Of a DNA stretch of 64,000 bases, positions 28,851-37,490 are shown piece after piece. The notes under the pieces are model-generated. The model saw only the letters and a program-made list of their open reading frames with translations, searched no databases and was not told the origin of the DNA. Made by a program: the position numbers and the translations under genes. Origin of the DNA: Brevundimonas sp. (GTDB lineage Bacteria; Pseudomonadota; Alphaproteobacteria; Caulobacterales; Caulobacteraceae); the NCBI RefSeq assembly GCF_027484365.1, contig NZ_JAIXTC010000007.1, forward strand, positions 186,001 through 250,000, written 5' to 3'. Numbering within the stretch: position 1 is the first letter of the stretch; every line of letters starts with the position of its first letter.

Positions 28851-29512
28851 GCGCGGCGTCCGTCCTGTTCCGGCGGGAACTGGCCCTGGCCTGGGGTGGC
28901 GGCGGCGGGCCGCTATTGGCCTGCGGCTTCTTCGCCTGTCTGACGACCGTCGTGCCGCTGGCCTCAGGCGGCGATCCGGACGTTCTGAAACCGGTCGCGG
29001 CGGGGATCGCCTGGCTGGCCCTGGCCCTGTCGAGCCTGTTGTCGCTGGAGCGGCTGTTCGAGCGGGATATGGAGGACGGGGCGCTGGATTTGCTGGCGAC
29101 CGGTCCGCTGCCGCTGGAAGCGGTGTTCGCGATCAAGGCGGTCAGTCAGTGGCTGGCGACGGGCCTGCCGTTGGCCCTGACCGCGCCTGTGGCGGCCCTG
29201 GCCCTGGGGCAGTCGGTCGAACTGGCACCGCTGACGGCGCTGTCGGCCCTGATCGGAGGGTTGGGGTTCGCCTTTACGGGCGCGCTGGGCGCGGCTCTCG
29301 CCCTGGGGGCGAAGCGGGGCGGGCTGCTGATCGCGGTGGTGGTCCTGCCGCTCTTCATTCCGCCCGTGGTGTTCGGATCGGGCGCGCTGGACAGGGCGGC
29401 GGCGGGCCTGAGCCCGCTTCCGGCGCTGGCCTTGTTGACGGCCTATGTGCTGTTCGCGGCCGTCATCGCCCCGCCGGCGGGCGCTGCGGCGATCCGCAGC
29501 GCCCAGGGCTAG
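28847..29512 (+). CDS. ccmB: Heme exporter protein CcmB
   Basis: The gene encodes 221 residues with six hydrophobic segments, starting L-F-R-R-E-L-A-L-A-W-G-G-G-G, a CcmB hallmark. The loop L-F-E-R-D-M-E-D-G-A-L-D-L-L matches the family's conserved cytoplasmic motif. It forms the membrane part of the CcmAB transporter used in cytochrome c maturation. It is translationally coupled to ccmA. No ccmC follows; the next gene reads leftward. Confidence 0.93.
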   Translation: MSAASVLFRRELALAWGGGGGPLLACGFFACLTTVVPLASGGDPDVLKPVAAGIAWLALALSSLLSLERLFERDMEDGALDLLATGPLPLEAVFAIKAVSQWLATGLPLALTAPVAALALGQSVELAPLTALSALIGGLGFAFTGALGAALALGAKRGGLLIAVVVLPLFIPPVVFGSGALDRAAAGLSPLPALALLTAYVLFAAVIAPPAGAAAIRSAQG

Positions 29513-29521
29513 GCTTAAGTT

Positions 29522-29836
29522 CTAACGGACGGCGGCGTAGGTATTCAGCGTCTGCTGCAGGCGACCGTGCTCGCGCGCGTTCATGCAGCGGGGCGCCGGC
29601 CAGGTCTCGCCGGTGGCGCGGGCCTGAAGCGCCTGTTCAGCGGTCACGAAGACGGGTCGCGTGCCGAAATCCCGGCGATACGCGCTTCGCGTCGCCATGT
29701 CGGAATCGCATATCATCACGACACGCTGGGCGCCGGCAGGTGCGTCTGTCGGCAGGCGTGTCTGTTGGGCCAGGGCGGGGACGGCTGCGGACGCTGCGAG
29801 GGCTGCGACGGCGGCGATAGTGGTGAAACGGTTCAT
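29522..29836 (-). CDS. Small exported protein, unknown
   Basis: The gene encodes 104 residues from the ATG at 29836. GAGGAG lies seven bases upstream of it. A signal peptide ends near A-L-A-Q. The mature part has two cysteines (V-M-I-C-D-S and P-R-C-M-N) and is basic. No family is recognised. The longer in-frame extension upstream lacks coding character. Confidence 0.65.
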   Translation of the reverse strand: MNRFTTIAAVAALAASAAVPALAQQTRLPTDAPAGAQRVVMICDSDMATRSAYRRDFGTRPVFVTAEQALQARATGETWPAPRCMNAREHGRLQQTLNTYAAVR

Positions 29837-30216
29837 GGCGGGCTCCTCCTCAAGACCCGAAAGACGTCTGGGTTCGGAGCAATAATGCGCGTGATCGCGT
29901 CCATGTAAAGAAAATAAGACAACTCGACTGCAAACGGATGAAATTGGCTCGGGCTCGTAGCCGTCCCCCAGGACCATCAGCGCCTTTCCAGTGTCCGGGG
30001 CCGTGGGCGCCGTCGTGAAGCCGATCTCGAGCAAATACCTGAATTACCGACAGAATGATCGAGGGGCTTCGCGGCGGTCGCCGCCCGTTTCGTCCTGGCC
30101 AATCCGGGCCTGGCCGAGGCCGCCGATTGCCGGGCGTTGATCGCCAGTGCACGGTGAGGCCGGACGGCGGGTTCCGCCGTATCTGTCGGCGTCCCGTTCC
30201 TGAGAAAGCCGTTCCG
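29837..30216. other. Divergent intergenic region before the esterase gene
   Basis: This 380-base stretch holds no supported gene. An AT-rich patch at about 29878-29945 is a likely promoter zone for the leftward exported protein. The frame open upstream of the esterase is Arg/Gly-rich and lacks coding character. A short unstarted frame ending at about 30157 could be a gene remnant but is too short to identify. Confidence 0.4.
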
Positions 30217-31107
30217 ATGACCCGAAGAGGCCTGTTCGCTCCCGCGCTCGGCGCAGTTGTCGCATCCGTCGCCGCAGCCTGCAGCCCCCTGGGCGTGCTG
30301 AACGCCGTTGGCCCGCGCGACCCCGGCGTGCGGCGAGTGGCGCGCGACCTGGACTATGGCGAAGACCCGCGCCAGAGGTTCGATATCTATGCCCCGGGTT
30401 CGGCGGGCAGGGGATCTCCGCTGCCGGTGCTGGTCTTCTTCTACGGCGGCGGCTGGGATTCCGGGTCGAAGGACCTTTACGGCTGGGCGGCCCAGGCGCT
30501 GGCGGCCCGGGGATTCGTGGTCGCCATCGCCGACTACCGGCTGGTTCCCGAGGTCCTGTTCCCGGACTTCATCGAGGACGCGGCCGCCGCCACCGCACGC
30601 GTGGCTGAGGTCGCGGCGCAGTACAGCGGCGATCCGGCGCGGCTGGGCGTCCTGGGTCATTCGGCGGGCGCCCATCTGGCCATGATGATCACGCTGGACC
30701 GACGCTATATGGCGGCCGTCGGTCAGCCGGACCTGATCAAGGCGGCGGCGGGACTGGCCGGGCCCTACGACTTCCTGCCGTTCGACGTGGCGTCCTCGAT
30801 CAACGCCTTCGGCCAGGCGCCCGACCCGGAGCAGACCCAGCCGCTTCATTTCGCCCGCGCCGACGCCCCGCCCCTGTGGCTGGGCCACGGCACGGCCGAC
30901 GTCATCGTCCATGAGGAGGACACCCGCCTGCTGGAAGCCCGGATGCTTGAACTGGGCGGGCGCTGCGAGGCGAAACTCTATCCCGGACTCAGCCACGAGG
31001 ACCTGATCGCGACCTTCTCTCCGCTGTTCCGCAAGAAGGCGCCGGTGTTGGCCGACGTTTCCGGCTTCTTCCATCATCGGCTGGGCCAGGTCGCCGGCGG
31101 CGGGTAA
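30217..31107 (+). CDS. Alpha/beta hydrolase (esterase/lipase) with signal sequence
   Basis: The gene encodes 296 residues from M-T-R-R-G-L-F, a signal peptide with an R-R pair and a possible lipobox at A-A-A-C-S near residue 20. The oxyanion region F-F-Y-G-G-G-W resembles the HGGG motif with Tyr in place of His. The nucleophile elbow is G-H-S-A-G-A-H. The later D-V-I-V-H-E and L-S-H-E-D segments can supply the acid and His. It resembles carboxylesterase/BD-FAE-type enzymes; the substrate is unknown. Confidence 0.85.
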   Translation: MTRRGLFAPALGAVVASVAAACSPLGVLNAVGPRDPGVRRVARDLDYGEDPRQRFDIYAPGSAGRGSPLPVLVFFYGGGWDSGSKDLYGWAAQALAARGFVVAIADYRLVPEVLFPDFIEDAAAATARVAEVAAQYSGDPARLGVLGHSAGAHLAMMITLDRRYMAAVGQPDLIKAAAGLAGPYDFLPFDVASSINAFGQAPDPEQTQPLHFARADAPPLWLGHGTADVIVHEEDTRLLEARMLELGGRCEAKLYPGLSHEDLIATFSPLFRKKAPVLADVSGFFHHRLGQVAGGG

Positions 31108-31173
31108 CGGACGCTCACACAAGATGAAGCGTGGCTGTCTCGCCAGCGCCATGATGATCCGCTAGAGGAGGTC

Positions 31174-32628
31174 ATGACAGAACAGAAAAACGGGGCGCTG
31201 TCGGCGCCCGAGGCGCTGGATCGCCTCGAACAGCTCTACACCCAGTCCGTCGCCGCCCTGAGGGGCGCGGTCCGCACCTTCCTCGCCACCGGCGAGCGGG
31301 CGGATCCCGATGCAAGGGCCAACGGCCTCTTCTCCTACCCCTCGCTGAAGATCAGCTGGTTCGGCGACCGGCCGACCCATCTGCCGATCCGGTCCTATGC
31401 CCGGATGTCGCGCCAGGGCGTCTACTCGACGACCGTCACCCGGCCGGACCTGTACCGCCCCTATCTGATGGAGCAACTGACCCTGCTGCAGCAGGACTAC
31501 GACGTCGCCTTCGAGGTCGGGCCGTCGGAGCAGGAAATCCCCTTCCCCTATGTGCTCGACGGATCGGACGTGGTGCTGGACCCGTCGCAGACGGCGGCCA
31601 TCGCACGTTACTTCCCGACCACGGACCTGGCCCATATCGGCGACGAGATCTCCGACGGCCTGTTCGATCTGGACGAGGACTTCCCCCTGTCGCAGTTCGA
31701 CGGGCTGCGCACCGACTTCTCGCTGGCGCGGCTGCGGCACTACACCGGCACGCCGGTCGAGGACGTCCAGTCCTACATCCTGTTCACCAACTACAACCGC
31801 TACGTCGACGACTTCGTGCGCTGGGCCTGCGAGCAGTTGAAGGACCCGAACAGCATCTACGAGACCCTGTCGTGCGCCGGCGGTCTGGTGATCACGCGCG
31901 ACACGGCGGACGCCGATGCGGTGATGGATGCGGCCTGGAAGAAGCACCAGATGCCCGCCTATCACCTGACCGCGCCCGGCCATGAAGGCATCACCCTGGT
32001 CAACATCGGGGTCGGACCGTCGAACGCCAAGACCATCTGCGACCACCTGGCGGTGACCCGGCCGCACGCCTGGATGATGATCGGCCACTGCGGCGGGCTG
32101 CGCCCGTCCCAGACGATCGGCGACTACGTCCTGGCCCACGCCTATCTGCGCGACGACCACGTGCTGGACGCGGTCCTGCCGCCCGACATCCCCATCCCCT
32201 CGATCGCCGAGGTCCAGCGCGCTCTTTATGACGCCGCCAAGATGGTCTCGGGCGCGCCGGGCGAGGAGGTCAAGCGCCGTCTGCGGACGGGCACCGTGGT
32301 CACCACCGACGACCGGAACTGGGAGCTCCGCTATTCCAAGTCGGCGCTGCGCTTCAACCAGTCGCGGGCCGTGGCCATCGACATGGAGAGCGCCACGATC
32401 GCGGCCCAGGGCTATCGTTTCCGCGTGCCCTACGGGACCTTGCTGTGCGTTTCTGACAAGCCGCTGCACGGCGAAATCAAGCTGCCCGGCCAGGCCAACC
32501 GCTTCTACGAGGGCTCGATCTCCGAGCATCTGCAGATCGGGATCCAGGCCATCGATTTGTTGCGCAAGGAAGGGGCCAGCCTCCACTCCCGCAAGCTGCG
32601 TGCCTTCGACGAGCCGCCGTTCCGCTGA
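31174..32628 (+). CDS. amn: AMP nucleosidase
   Basis: The gene encodes 484 residues. The enzyme hydrolyses AMP to adenine and ribose 5-phosphate. The N-terminal AMP-nucleosidase domain (about 1-170) includes S-W-F-G-D-R-P-T-H-L-P-I-R. The C-terminal nucleoside-phosphorylase-like domain has N-I-G-V-G-P-S-N-A-K-T, M-I-G-H-C-G-G-L-R and V-A-I-D-M-E-S-A-T-I. Length equals the E. coli enzyme. GAGGAGGTC precedes the ATG. Confidence 0.96.
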   Translation: MTEQKNGALSAPEALDRLEQLYTQSVAALRGAVRTFLATGERADPDARANGLFSYPSLKISWFGDRPTHLPIRSYARMSRQGVYSTTVTRPDLYRPYLMEQLTLLQQDYDVAFEVGPSEQEIPFPYVLDGSDVVLDPSQTAAIARYFPTTDLAHIGDEISDGLFDLDEDFPLSQFDGLRTDFSLARLRHYTGTPVEDVQSYILFTNYNRYVDDFVRWACEQLKDPNSIYETLSCAGGLVITRDTADADAVMDAAWKKHQMPAYHLTAPGHEGITLVNIGVGPSNAKTICDHLAVTRPHAWMMIGHCGGLRPSQTIGDYVLAHAYLRDDHVLDAVLPPDIPIPSIAEVQRALYDAAKMVSGAPGEEVKRRLRTGTVVTTDDRNWELRYSKSALRFNQSRAVAIDMESATIAAQGYRFRVPYGTLLCVSDKPLHGEIKLPGQANRFYEGSISEHLQIGIQAIDLLRKEGASLHSRKLRAFDEPPFR

Positions 32629-32660
32629 TCGATCCGGCTCGTCCGGACGAAAAACACCCT

Positions 32661-32693
32661 GACGAAACGGACGAAACGGACGAAGCGGACGAG
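32661..32693. repeat. Short 9-bp tandem repeat
   Basis: GACGAAACG is repeated twice, followed by one variant GACGAAGCG and a partial GACGAG. It lies in the 236-base noncoding gap between amn and the convergent methyltransferase gene. It may be a slippage-generated microsatellite; no function is evident. Confidence 0.6.
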
Positions 32694-32864
32694 ATTTCCT
32701 TTGCTCTGCTGCGGGCGAAGGCCCGGATTGCGAGCATTATAGTCCGGCCGGGAGGGGCGCCTGACAAAAGGGGTCTCTTCAGGGCCGGGCCCTGAATTCA
32801 AAGGCGGATTCCGGGGATGTGTTGATGGGTATGGGGCGTCCAGACCTCTCCGCCGGGAGAGGGT

Positions 32865-33611
32865 TCAGCGTTTCCGGAACAGGTAGAGGCCGAAGCTGAG
32901 CCAGGGGCGGCCGAAGTCGAAGGTCGCCTTCGTCAGGTCGGCGCGCTGGCGGATCGAAGCGGCGGCCGGGTCGTCGGGATACCGCTCCAGCCAGTCCCGG
33001 ACCCGCGCGTCGGCGCCGTCGAAGAAGGCGTCCCAGTCGGCGTCCGGTGCGATTTCGGCCGATATGACGTCCAGCCCGGCGCTTTCCGCCGCCGCCAGCC
33101 AGCCTTCGTGGGCGGCGTAGTCGCCGGTGGCTCCGATCACCTGACGCAGCGGCTCCGGCGGTTCGCCCTTCCAGGTCAGGTCGCCCCACAGGAGCCAGCC
33201 GGGCGAGGCCAGCCGAGACGCCAGTCGCGCGAAGATGTCGGTCGCCGAGCGGATGCCCGGGCCTGCCGGTTCGGTTGACCCGAGCGCCACGATCAGGTCG
33301 GCCGGCGCGAGACGGTCGAGGGCGGTGGCCGAGCCCTCCGCGATGACCGTGACCCGGTCGGTGACGCCCGAGGCTCCCGCGCGGTCGCGGATCATGTCGG
33401 CCATGTCGGGATAGCGTTCGATCGCCTGCACCCGCAGGCCGAACGTCCGTGCGAGGGCGATCGAGACCCCGCCCGCGCCGGCGCCGATGTCCAGCGCCGA
33501 AGCGCCGTCCGTCAGGCCGGTCCGGGCGACGAGCGCCAGGATGGCGTCGAGGGTCACGGGGTTGGCGACCGCAAATCCGGCATAGGCGATGCTGTGGTAG
33601 GTCGGCGTCAT
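32865..33611 (-). CDS. Class I SAM-dependent methyltransferase
   Basis: The gene encodes 248 residues. Motif I is A-L-D-I-G-A-G-A-G-G-V-S-I-A-L-A near residue 40, followed by an acidic residue at the end of strand 2 (V-Q-A-I-E-R-Y) and D-L-I-V-A-L-G-S-T-E-P, consistent with AdoMet binding. The substrate cannot be predicted. It is convergent with amn and divergent from the membrane-protein cassette at 33720. Confidence 0.82.
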   Translation of the reverse strand: MTPTYHSIAYAGFAVANPVTLDAILALVARTGLTDGASALDIGAGAGGVSIALARTFGLRVQAIERYPDMADMIRDRAGASGVTDRVTVIAEGSATALDRLAPADLIVALGSTEPAGPGIRSATDIFARLASRLASPGWLLWGDLTWKGEPPEPLRQVIGATGDYAAHEGWLAAAESAGLDVISAEIAPDADWDAFFDGADARVRDWLERYPDDPAAASIRQRADLTKATFDFGRPWLSFGLYLFRKR

Positions 33612-33662
33612 CGGCCGGTTCTAGCCGAGCCGGATCGACCGTGCATCCGGCGAGAAGAAAGA

Positions 33663-33679
33663 ACTTTACAACACAAAGT
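33663..33679. promoter_or_regulatory. Dyad ACTTT-N7-AAAGT upstream of a membrane/regulator cassette
   Basis: A perfect inverted repeat of five bases with a seven-base spacer lies in an AT-rich patch, 40 bases before the ATG at 33720. It is a candidate operator for the winged-helix regulator at 34946, placed in the promoter of the cassette. This is inference from position. Confidence 0.4.
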
Positions 33680-33719
33680 GCATGTGGGATTGAGGCTCAT
33701 CAACAACGGACGCCCCGCG

Positions 33720-34292
33720 ATGACCGCCACGACCTTTGATCCTGTTTCCGGTGCGATCGGCCAGCCGACGCTGCGCGTCGCGGCCGGTCGTAACCTGATC
33801 GCGGCCGGCGCGATCTTCGGCGCAGCCAACCTGTTTCAATGGGGCGTGTTGAGCGGCGCCCTGCACCTGCATCCCGCAATGCTGTCCCTGAGCTGGCCGG
33901 CGGCGGCCGCCGCCTTCATCATCATCGTGCGACGCCTGCGTGCCGCCGGCGGTGAACCGGCGAAGCGCGCCGCTTCATGGTCGCGCTGGTCGATCCTGTT
34001 CCAGATCGTCGCGGCGGCGTCGCTGGCGGTGGCGTCCGGCGTAACGCAAAACTGGGGCCTGATGATGTGGACGTCGCCGGTCGGTCTCGCCTTCTACGGC
34101 GTCGCATGGACCGTTGCTGCGGTCCGGGGCGGGCCGGGCTGGATGGTCGGGGTTGCGGCCGGCGCCCTTTGCGGCGCGATCGGCGTCGCCGCACTGGTCG
34201 GGACGCCGACCCAATACCTGGCCTATGCCTGCGGCCTGGTCGCCTTCGCCTTCATCCCCGGTCTGGCGCTGGCCTACGGCCGCGCACGCTGA
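33720..34292 (+). CDS. Multi-pass membrane protein of a regulator cassette (1)
   Basis: The gene encodes 190 residues from the ATG at 33720. Five or six hydrophobic segments span about residues 22-185, with a cytoplasmic Arg-rich loop (RRLRAAGGEPAKR). The segment A-G-A-I-F-G-A-A-N-L-F-Q-W-G aligns with S-A-G-L-I-Y-G-A-A-S-L-L-Q-W-A in the next gene, so the two are diverged paralogues. The gene is 27 bases from its neighbour. Function is unknown. Confidence 0.72.
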   Translation: MTATTFDPVSGAIGQPTLRVAAGRNLIAAGAIFGAANLFQWGVLSGALHLHPAMLSLSWPAAAAAFIIIVRRLRAAGGEPAKRAASWSRWSILFQIVAAASLAVASGVTQNWGLMMWTSPVGLAFYGVAWTVAAVRGGPGWMVGVAAGALCGAIGVAALVGTPTQYLAYACGLVAFAFIPGLALAYGRAR

Positions 34293-34319
34293 ACCGGACT
34301 CGTATACGGAACCCTGAGC

Positions 34320-34943
34320 ATGACCGAACCCCATAACGACACCGCCGACATCGCCTGGCTGAGGACCCTCGCCGCCGAGAGCGCCCGGACACCCTATCGA
34401 GGGGGCTCCGCCATGGTTTCCGCCGGCCTGATCTACGGCGCGGCCAGCCTGCTGCAATGGGCGGCCCTCACCGGGCTGGTGTCCCGCGACCTGACCGCAA
34501 ACGGCGTCCAGTGGCTGGTGGCGACCGTTCTCTTTCTCGCGACCCTGCCGATCCTGATCTGGCGGATGAAGGGCGCGGCCGGGGTCAGAACCACCGCCAA
34601 TCGGGTGGTCAGCACGGTCTGGGGCTGCGTCGGCTGGTCGATCTTCGTCCTGTTCGCCTGTATGGCCATCAGGGACGCTCGGCTGGGCGGCGGCGTGGAC
34701 GTGGGAGCCTTCTGGCTGGTGCCCTCCATCATCATGGTCTTCTACGCCCTCGGCTGGGCGGTGACGGCGAGCCTGTATGGCAACGGCCGCCTGTGGTGGC
34801 TGAGCATCGGGTCCTTTGTCGCGGCTGCGGCCCTGGCCGCCCTGACGGGAGACGCCGGCCTGTATCTCGGTTACGCCGTCGCCCTGTTCCTGCTGATGGC
34901 GCTGCCCGGCTATCTGCTGATGCGCGTCGCGAAGCGGGGCTGA
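34320..34943 (+). CDS. Multi-pass membrane protein of a regulator cassette (2)
   Basis: The gene encodes 207 residues with about six hydrophobic segments. It is a paralogue of 33720-34292 through the G-A-A-S-L-L-Q-W block and overall topology. The soluble N-terminus (MTEPHNDTADIAWLRTLAAE) is short. It ends two bases before the ATG of the winged-helix regulator, so all three genes form one operon. No catalytic or transport motif is visible. Confidence 0.72.
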   Translation: MTEPHNDTADIAWLRTLAAESARTPYRGGSAMVSAGLIYGAASLLQWAALTGLVSRDLTANGVQWLVATVLFLATLPILIWRMKGAAGVRTTANRVVSTVWGCVGWSIFVLFACMAIRDARLGGGVDVGAFWLVPSIIMVFYALGWAVTASLYGNGRLWWLSIGSFVAAAALAALTGDAGLYLGYAVALFLLMALPGYLLMRVAKRG

Positions 34944-34945
34944 GG

Positions 34946-35248
34946 ATGGCCGACGATTTCGATATCGGCCGGATCGACGACGTCATTCACGGACGGGTCC
35001 GGCTCGGCATCATGGCCGCCCTGTCCGGCGTCGAGAGCGCGGACTTCGGCACGCTGAAGGCGCGGCTGCAGACGACCGACGGCAATCTGTCGGTCCATTT
35101 GCGGAAGCTGGAGGAGGCGGGCTTCGTCGCCGTGACCAAGCGGTTTGTGGGTCGAAAGCCCCTGACCGAGGCCTCGATGACCGAGACGGGCAGGGCGGCC
35201 TTCCTCGCCTATCTGGACGCCATGGCCGGGCTGGTCGGGCCCCGCTGA
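34946..35248 (+). CDS. Winged-helix transcriptional regulator
   Basis: The gene encodes 100 residues of the HTH_34/ArsR-like class: I-H-G-R-V-R-L-G-I-M-A-A-L at the start, recognition helix T-D-G-N-L-S-V-H-L-R-K-L-E-E-A-G, and a wing V-T-K-R-F-V-G-R-K-P-L-T-E. T-E-T-G-R-A-A-F closes the domain. Such regulators commonly sit downstream of membrane proteins they control. The dyad at 33663-33679 is a plausible target (inference). Confidence 0.88.
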   Translation: MADDFDIGRIDDVIHGRVRLGIMAALSGVESADFGTLKARLQTTDGNLSVHLRKLEEAGFVAVTKRFVGRKPLTEASMTETGRAAFLAYLDAMAGLVGPR

Positions 35249-35267
35249 AACACCCTATAGGGAGGCC

Positions 35268-36047
35268 ATGACCTCCCGCATCCACACCTTCGACGCGCTT
35301 GATAATTTTCGCGACTACGGCGGGTATGACACCGCCGCCGGCCGGGCTCTGAAGACGGGCCGGCTCTTCCGCTCGGCGCACCAGGCTTCGGTATCCGAAG
35401 CGGACCTGGAACGGCTTGCGGCGCTCGACCTCGGCCTTGTCGTCGATTTGCGCCGGCCGGTCGAGCGCCGGAGACAGCCGTCGAAGCGGGCCGCCAACTT
35501 TTCCGGTCAGGTGTTCGAGAGCGACCTCGACGAGCGGGGCGAGGCGCCGCACATCACCTTCCTCAAGACGGCCGACCTGACGCCGGACTCGGGCCGACGG
35601 TTCATGACCGACACCTATCGTGAGCTTCCCTTCGCACCGGCGCACATCGACCTGTTCAGCCGGTATTTCCGTGCTCTCGGCGAGACCGACCGGCCGGTGC
35701 TGATCCATTGCGCCGCGGGCAAGGACCGGACGGGCATGCTGGCGGCCCTGACCCATCATCTGCTGGGCGTCGGTCACGACGATCTGGTGGAGGATTATCT
35801 CCTGACCAACACGGCAGTAGATCTGGTCGGCCGGGCCCCGGGTATCGCCGAACAGCTGAAGGGTTTCACCGGACGCGAGGCGTCGCACGACGCCGTGGTC
35901 GCCTTCATGGGGGTCGAACCGGCCTATCTGGACGCGGCCATCGCCGCGATCACCGAACGACACGGGTCCATCGACGCCTATCTGGAACAGGCGCTCGGCG
36001 TCGACGCCGCCCTGCGCGACCGCATCCAGGAGCGGCTGGCGGCGTGA
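35268..36047 (+). CDS. Tyrosine-protein phosphatase (Y_phosphatase3 family)
   Basis: The gene encodes 259 residues. The P-loop is H147-C148-A-A-G-K-D-R154-T-G, the CX5R motif of the PTP superfamily in its K-D-R-T-G variant, typical of bacterial atypical lipid/tyrosine phosphatases. The N-terminal N-F-R-D-Y-G-G-Y and G-R-L-F-R-S-A segments are also characteristic. It may act on phosphoinositides or phosphotyrosine; the substrate is not determined. The stop overlaps the following GTG start. Confidence 0.9.
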   Translation: MTSRIHTFDALDNFRDYGGYDTAAGRALKTGRLFRSAHQASVSEADLERLAALDLGLVVDLRRPVERRRQPSKRAANFSGQVFESDLDERGEAPHITFLKTADLTPDSGRRFMTDTYRELPFAPAHIDLFSRYFRALGETDRPVLIHCAAGKDRTGMLAALTHHLLGVGHDDLVEDYLLTNTAVDLVGRAPGIAEQLKGFTGREASHDAVVAFMGVEPAYLDAAIAAITERHGSIDAYLEQALGVDAALRDRIQERLAA

Positions 36048-37348
36048 CCATGACCGTCCGCGTCGTCCGGGTGCTGGACTGGGTCGAGCCCCTGGCCGTG
36101 TCGGCCGGGCTGGCGGATCGGGAGGGGGCCCTGTGCCTGCTGTCCGACGGAGGCCCCAATGGGCGGCTGTCCTGGGTCGCCTGCGACCCGGACCGGATCG
36201 TGACGACACGGATGGAGGCGGATTCGCCCTTCGCCGCCCTGGCCGGGGAGGGGATGGACCGGTTCGTGCTCGGGCTGGCGACCTATGACGCCGGGGCCCG
36301 GCCCGCGACCGGAGACCGGGGGGCCTCGCCGGGCGACTGGCCGGATCTGATGCTGGCCCGCTATCCGGCCATGCTGGTCTTCGATCATGAGGCGGGGACG
36401 GTCTCGGCCGTCGGGTTGGGACCGGACGAGGCCGGGGCGGCCGCGGCCGCGGACGCAGCCGCCAACTGGATCGACGTCGCGATGCCGGTTCAGCCCGGCA
36501 GCAGCCCGGCCGCGCGCTTCGAGCCCGAGCGGCCGGACGAGGCCTATACCGCCGCCGTCGCGGACGTCGTGGCGCGGATCGCGGCCGGCGAACTGTTCCA
36601 GGCCAATATCGCCCGGGCCTGGGGCGGCGTGCTCGAACCGGAGGTCGACCCGTTCGCCGTTTTCGTCCGGCTGGCGGGGGGGACGGCGCCCTACAGCGCC
36701 TTCTGGCGGGTCGGGGCGCGGGTGCTGGTGTCGAACTCGCCCGAGCTCTTCCTCACCTTCGATCCCCGGACCCGGCGGATCGAGACCCGGCCGATCAAGG
36801 GCACGCGCCCCCGAGACCCGGATCCCCGGATCGATGCGGCGAACGCGGCCGAACTGGTCGCCAGCGCCAAGGATCGGGCCGAGAACCTGATGATCGTCGA
36901 CCTGATGCGCAACGACCTGTCGCGGGTCGCCCGACCGGGTTCGGTCGCGGCCGAGAAATTGTTCGAGCTCGAGAGCTTCGCCACCGTCCACCATCTGGTC
37001 TCCACAGTGACCGGCGAGGCCGCAGCGGATGTGGGGCCGGCCGAGGTGCTGGCAGCGTCCTTCCCGCCGGGCTCGATCACGGGCGCTCCGAAGCATCAGG
37101 CCATGCGGGTGATCGCGGAACACGAAGGGCCGCGCGGCGCCTGGTGCGGCAGCCTGTTCCTGCTGGACGACGCCGGCGCCCTGACGGCCTCGGTCCTGAT
37201 CCGGACGATCGCCTTCTGGCGCGAGGGCGAGACATGGGCGTTCCGGACCCTGGCCGGGGCAGGGATCGTGGCGGACAGCGACCCGATTTCGGAGCTTCAG
37301 GAAACGGACATCAAGATCGCCGCGATCCGCCGGGCGCTTGTCGGCTAG
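36044..37348 (+). CDS. pabB: Aminodeoxychorismate synthase component I
   Basis: The gene encodes about 434 residues of the chorismate-utilising family. It makes 4-amino-4-deoxychorismate for folate with a PabA amidotransferase. Motifs visible are E-L-F-Q-A-N-I-A-R, P-I-K-G-T-R-P-R-D, L-M-I-V-D-L-M-R-N-D-L-S-R, S-I-T-G-A-P-K and the C-terminal A-G-A-G-I-V-A-D-S-D-P. The GTG at 36044 overlaps the phosphatase stop and has AGGAG upstream; an ATG at 36050 is the alternative. Length and motifs fit PabB better than TrpE. It has no PabC fusion. Confidence 0.9.
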   Translation: MTMTVRVVRVLDWVEPLAVSAGLADREGALCLLSDGGPNGRLSWVACDPDRIVTTRMEADSPFAALAGEGMDRFVLGLATYDAGARPATGDRGASPGDWPDLMLARYPAMLVFDHEAGTVSAVGLGPDEAGAAAAADAAANWIDVAMPVQPGSSPAARFEPERPDEAYTAAVADVVARIAAGELFQANIARAWGGVLEPEVDPFAVFVRLAGGTAPYSAFWRVGARVLVSNSPELFLTFDPRTRRIETRPIKGTRPRDPDPRIDAANAAELVASAKDRAENLMIVDLMRNDLSRVARPGSVAAEKLFELESFATVHHLVSTVTGEAAADVGPAEVLAASFPPGSITGAPKHQAMRVIAEHEGPRGAWCGSLFLLDDAGALTASVLIRTIAFWREGETWAFRTLAGAGIVADSDPISELQETDIKIAAIRRALVG

Positions 37349-37355
37349 GGCCGGC

Positions 37356-37417
37356 AGAGCATGATCGCTTGAGACAGAACCGCAACGCGGTTCTGGCAAA
37401 GGCGTGAATCATGCTCT
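37356..37417. repeat. Palindromic intergenic element (unit 1)
   Basis: Perfect 10-bp outer arms AGAGCATGAT (37356-37365) and ATCATGCTCT (37408-37417) enclose an inner 9-bp hairpin (37375-37383 with 37387-37395). The nested stem-loop lies directly after pabB. The layout is that of a REP-like element; it may also terminate transcription. Confidence 0.7.
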
Positions 37418-37428
37418 CGCTCATATCT

Positions 37429-37490
37429 GGAACCTGATTCACCGCATCGGCGGAATCGCGTAGCGATTCCTCCTCAACGGATCAGGCTCT
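37429..37490. repeat. Palindromic intergenic element (unit 2)
   Basis: This is a second nested stem-loop beside unit 1: imperfect outer arms around CCTGATTC (37433-37440) and GGATCAGG (37479-37486), with an inner perfect 8-bp hairpin (37452-37459 with 37463-37470, loop GTA). The outer-arm bases resemble those of unit 1, so the two are probably diverged copies placed back to back at the edge of the pilus island. Confidence 0.65.

Noticed and set aside
30073-30157. Possible gene remnant with A-A-R-F-V-L-A-N-P-G-L-A-E-A-A-D before the esterase
   Set aside because: The 28-codon frame has no start or homologue I recognise. It could be chance in GC-rich DNA.
32661-32693. CRISPR-like repeats
   Set aside because: The 9-bp units are directly adjacent without spacers; this is a microsatellite, not an array.
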